This document shows, piece by piece, positions 62,247 to 64,000 of a stretch of DNA of 64,000 nucleotides; position 1 is the first letter of the stretch, and every line of letters begins with the position of its first letter. This DNA comes from Shewanella jiangmenensis (GTDB lineage Bacteria > Pseudomonadota > Gammaproteobacteria > Enterobacterales > Shewanellaceae). The stretch lies in the NCBI RefSeq assembly GCF_018596335.1, contig NZ_JAHEPS010000002.1, positions 372,001-436,000 of the forward strand. The letters are read 5' to 3'. The notes beneath the pieces were generated by a model. It saw only the letters and a list, made by a program, of their open reading frames with translations. It did no database searches and had not been told where the DNA came from. The position numbers were made by a program, and so were the translations under genes.

Positions 62247-64000
62247 TGCCTGAAGCCTGGGGGATGAGAGCGGGACGTCGGCGGCCGGGTCATCCCAGCT
62301 GGCCATATAACGGATTTCATCTTCATCGCGGCTGAAATTGCCAAGGGGCGATAGAAGCTGCGGCGGTGCGCTCTGGCTTGCCAGTTGCTGCTTAAGCCCA
62401 AGCACCAGAGACACCAGCCACCAACAGCCGATGGCGCCGCCGCCGAACCAGATCCAGTCGGGGGCGAGATACCACACCAAAAGCGCCGCGCACAGGCCCG
62501 GCAGCAGGTACCAGAGCGTCACGTGCCCAAGCCCTAAGGTGAGCTTGTGCAGCCGATACCAAAAGCCGGATGGCTTGAGGGCGTTTTCATCAAGCCCTGG
62601 GCCCGGGATCCCAAGCGCCTGATAATGATCGTAGGCACTGCGGCTGCGCTTATCGAGCAGCGTGACATCTGCGCCAGCCTGCAGCAGCGTGGCAACGCCC
62701 TTGTGATTAAGCATGCGCACCGCATTCATCAGCGGCGTGCGGCCCTGATTATTCTGGGCATTGATATCGGCACCGGCTTCGAGCAGCACCGGCAGCAGTT
62801 CATCGTCGTGCATGGCGCCCATGCTGGCGGCAATGTGCAGCGGCGTGTCGCCGTCGGTCTCGTTGGCGGCGTTCAGCGCAAGCTCTGCCTTAAGCAGCGG
62901 CGCGATAAGGTGAGCGTGACCACGGTAGCAGGCGGTGTGCAGCAACGACTGCCCGGCGCGCCAGTCGCGGGCATCGGCGCCGCTCGCAAGCAGCAATTCC
63001 AGCAACTCGCCATGGCCGTTGGCCACCGCAAAATAAAGGGCGCTGGCACCATCATGGTCGCGGGCGTTAACCCGGGCACCCTTGGCGAGCAGCAGCTCAA
63101 CCAAAGCGCGCTGACCTAAAAATACCGCCCAGCTCAGCAGCGGCTGACGACCGGCGGGGCGAAGCGGCTCACGCAGCGCTTCGGCTTCGTGCTTGAGGCG
63201 GCTTAAGGGACCAAGCAGCACCTCGAGGCTCTTGTGGCTGCCCGAAACATACTGCTTGGGCACCCGCAGGGTATCGTTGGCATCGGCGCCCGCATTGAGC
63301 AGGGCTCTGGCAGTGATCAACTGGCCATTGATGATGCTCAGTGCCAGCGCGCTGTTGCCTTCGTGGTTAAGCTGATTGACGTCCTGCTCTTTGGTCAGCA
63401 AAAACGCGACTATGTCACTGGCGCCGTGGCGACAGGCATTCAAAAGCAGGGTATCGCCCTGATGATTGACCATCTGTTTGTCGCGTAATTTCAGCCAGCT
63501 GCGCTCGAAAGCGATGGTGTCTTTCAGGGCTATCAGCAACCAGATGTGCTCACTTACCGGCAAGTCAAACAGGGCATCGTGGAACACCTGATGCAGCGCC
63601 TTATCGCCGGGGCGCAGTCGCAGCATGGCTTCAAATACGGTTTCGCCGTCGAAATTGGTTTCGGCGGGATTTTCACCGGCCGCCAGCAGCATCCGCGCCG
63701 CTTCCGGCGTCAGCTCGTCCAGATAATCGTGCAGCAGCGGGGTGCGATAATGGGTCGGCTTGTTGGCCTTAAGTAAAATCGATAAGTTATTCAACGCATT
63801 ATGATGAATGGCTGTGCCGATGGCGCGGTTATGATCAAACTCGGTGATGCGGCGGGTGATGATGGCGATAAGCCGGCTGGCCCTGTCGTCGGCCACCAGA
63901 TATTCCACCAGATCGGCGGCGCAATCATCAATATTGAGATTAAGCGCTTCGGCTTTAAGCAGCAGATAGGCCACCAGCCGGAAGGCGCCGCTGGAGGCCG
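62244..64000 (-). CDS. Ankyrin-repeat membrane protein (5' end beyond the window)
   Basis: The open frame continues to the window edge (eight sense codons upstream of the GTG at 63974), so the gene is incomplete. The visible 576 residues contain about eight ankyrin repeats (for example GDTLLLNACRHGASDIVAFLL, DHDGASALYFAVANGHGELLELLLASGAD, QGRTPLMNAVRMLNHKGVATLLQAGAD). They are followed by two C-terminal transmembrane helices (VTLWYLLPGLCAALLVWYL and WFGGGAIGCWWLVSLVLGL) and a short tail. The repeats are expected to bind protein partners on the cytoplasmic side. Partners unknown. Confidence 0.85.
   Translation of the reverse strand, partial: ASSGAFRLVAYLLLKAEALNLNIDDCAADLVEYLVADDRASRLIAIITRRITEFDHNRAIGTAIHHNALNNLSILLKANKPTHYRTPLLHDYLDELTPEAARMLLAAGENPAETNFDGETVFEAMLRLRPGDKALHQVFHDALFDLPVSEHIWLLIALKDTIAFERSWLKLRDKQMVNHQGDTLLLNACRHGASDIVAFLLTKEQDVNQLNHEGNSALALSIINGQLITARALLNAGADANDTLRVPKQYVSGSHKSLEVLLGPLSRLKHEAEALREPLRPAGRQPLLSWAVFLGQRALVELLLAKGARVNARDHDGASALYFAVANGHGELLELLLASGADARDWRAGQSLLHTACYRGHAHLIAPLLKAELALNAANETDGDTPLHIAASMGAMHDDELLPVLLEAGADINAQNNQGRTPLMNAVRMLNHKGVATLLQAGADVTLLDKRSRSAYDHYQALGIPGPGLDENALKPSGFWYRLHKLTLGLGHVTLWYLLPGLCAALLVWYLAPDWIWFGGGAIGCWWLVSLVLGLKQQLASQSAPPQLLSPLGNFSRDEDEIRYMASWDDPAADVPLSSPRLQA

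Overview
The window looks like a chromosomal segment of a marine or estuarine gammaproteobacterium of the genus Shewanella, probably a GC-rich member close to S. amazonensis. This is inferred from gene content and protein style: pentahaem nitrite reductase NrfA beside NarQ/NarP, divergent argR/mdh, the slyX-fkpA neighbourhood, DUF3019/MipA, a DUF3612 regulator and a large TonB-dependent receptor. No rRNA, tRNA, insertion sequence, integrase, prophage or CRISPR array was seen. It reads as core and near-core chromosome.

Layout. 1-5.9 kb: the tail of an unknown gene, rlmC, a MipA / DUF3019 / response regulator / histidine kinase operon, and chrA. 5.9-12.3 kb: a five-gene minus-strand operon of envelope lipoproteins (WD40-like, COG3014, LpoB) with slyX and def, divergent from fkpA; then zntB and yacL. 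12.3-16.4 kb: narP-narQ divergent from nrfA, with recognisable regulatory boxes between them. 16.4-19 kb: an isochorismatase-family hydrolase, then glnK-amtB behind NtrC-like and sigma-54-like sites. 19-25 kb: small exported and TPR lipoproteins, a DUF4785-like lipoprotein with a secreted alpha/beta hydrolase, aroG, and a 58-residue small gene. 25-30.6 kb: an Atm1-type ABC exporter, small unknowns, DUF5610, a ferredoxin-NADP reductase and a GST. 30.7-34.7 kb: a ferric-iron ABC importer behind a Fur box. 34.8-39.4 kb: ggt, a Dyp-type peroxidase, argR and mdh. 39.5-44.8 kb: an RND efflux operon with two adaptor genes. 45-48 kb: a PilZ-like protein, a cupin and rlhA. 48-51.5 kb: a secreted M4 metalloprotease with PKD and chitin-binding-type modules, and a PH-domain protein. 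51.7-57.2 kb: a TonB receptor, a DUF3612 regulator and an orphan malate synthase G insertion domain. 57.3-64 kb: GST, an M24B aminopeptidase, an MFS transporter, a ROK protein and an ankyrin protein cut by the window edge.

Two observations stand out. First, at least ten genes, on both strands and of unrelated function, carry short local tandem repeats (units of 15-26 bp, 2-6 copies) that span or adjoin their own stop codon. Units differ from locus to locus, so each seems to come from that gene's own 3' end. Second, an intact reading frame at 56606-57181 encodes only the insertion domain of malate synthase G. It sits opposite a DUF3612 regulator whose own start region carries three 14-bp direct repeats.

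Gene starts were moved inward wherever a better ribosome binding site, a signal peptide or family length argued for it. All family calls are from reading motifs; no database search was possible.
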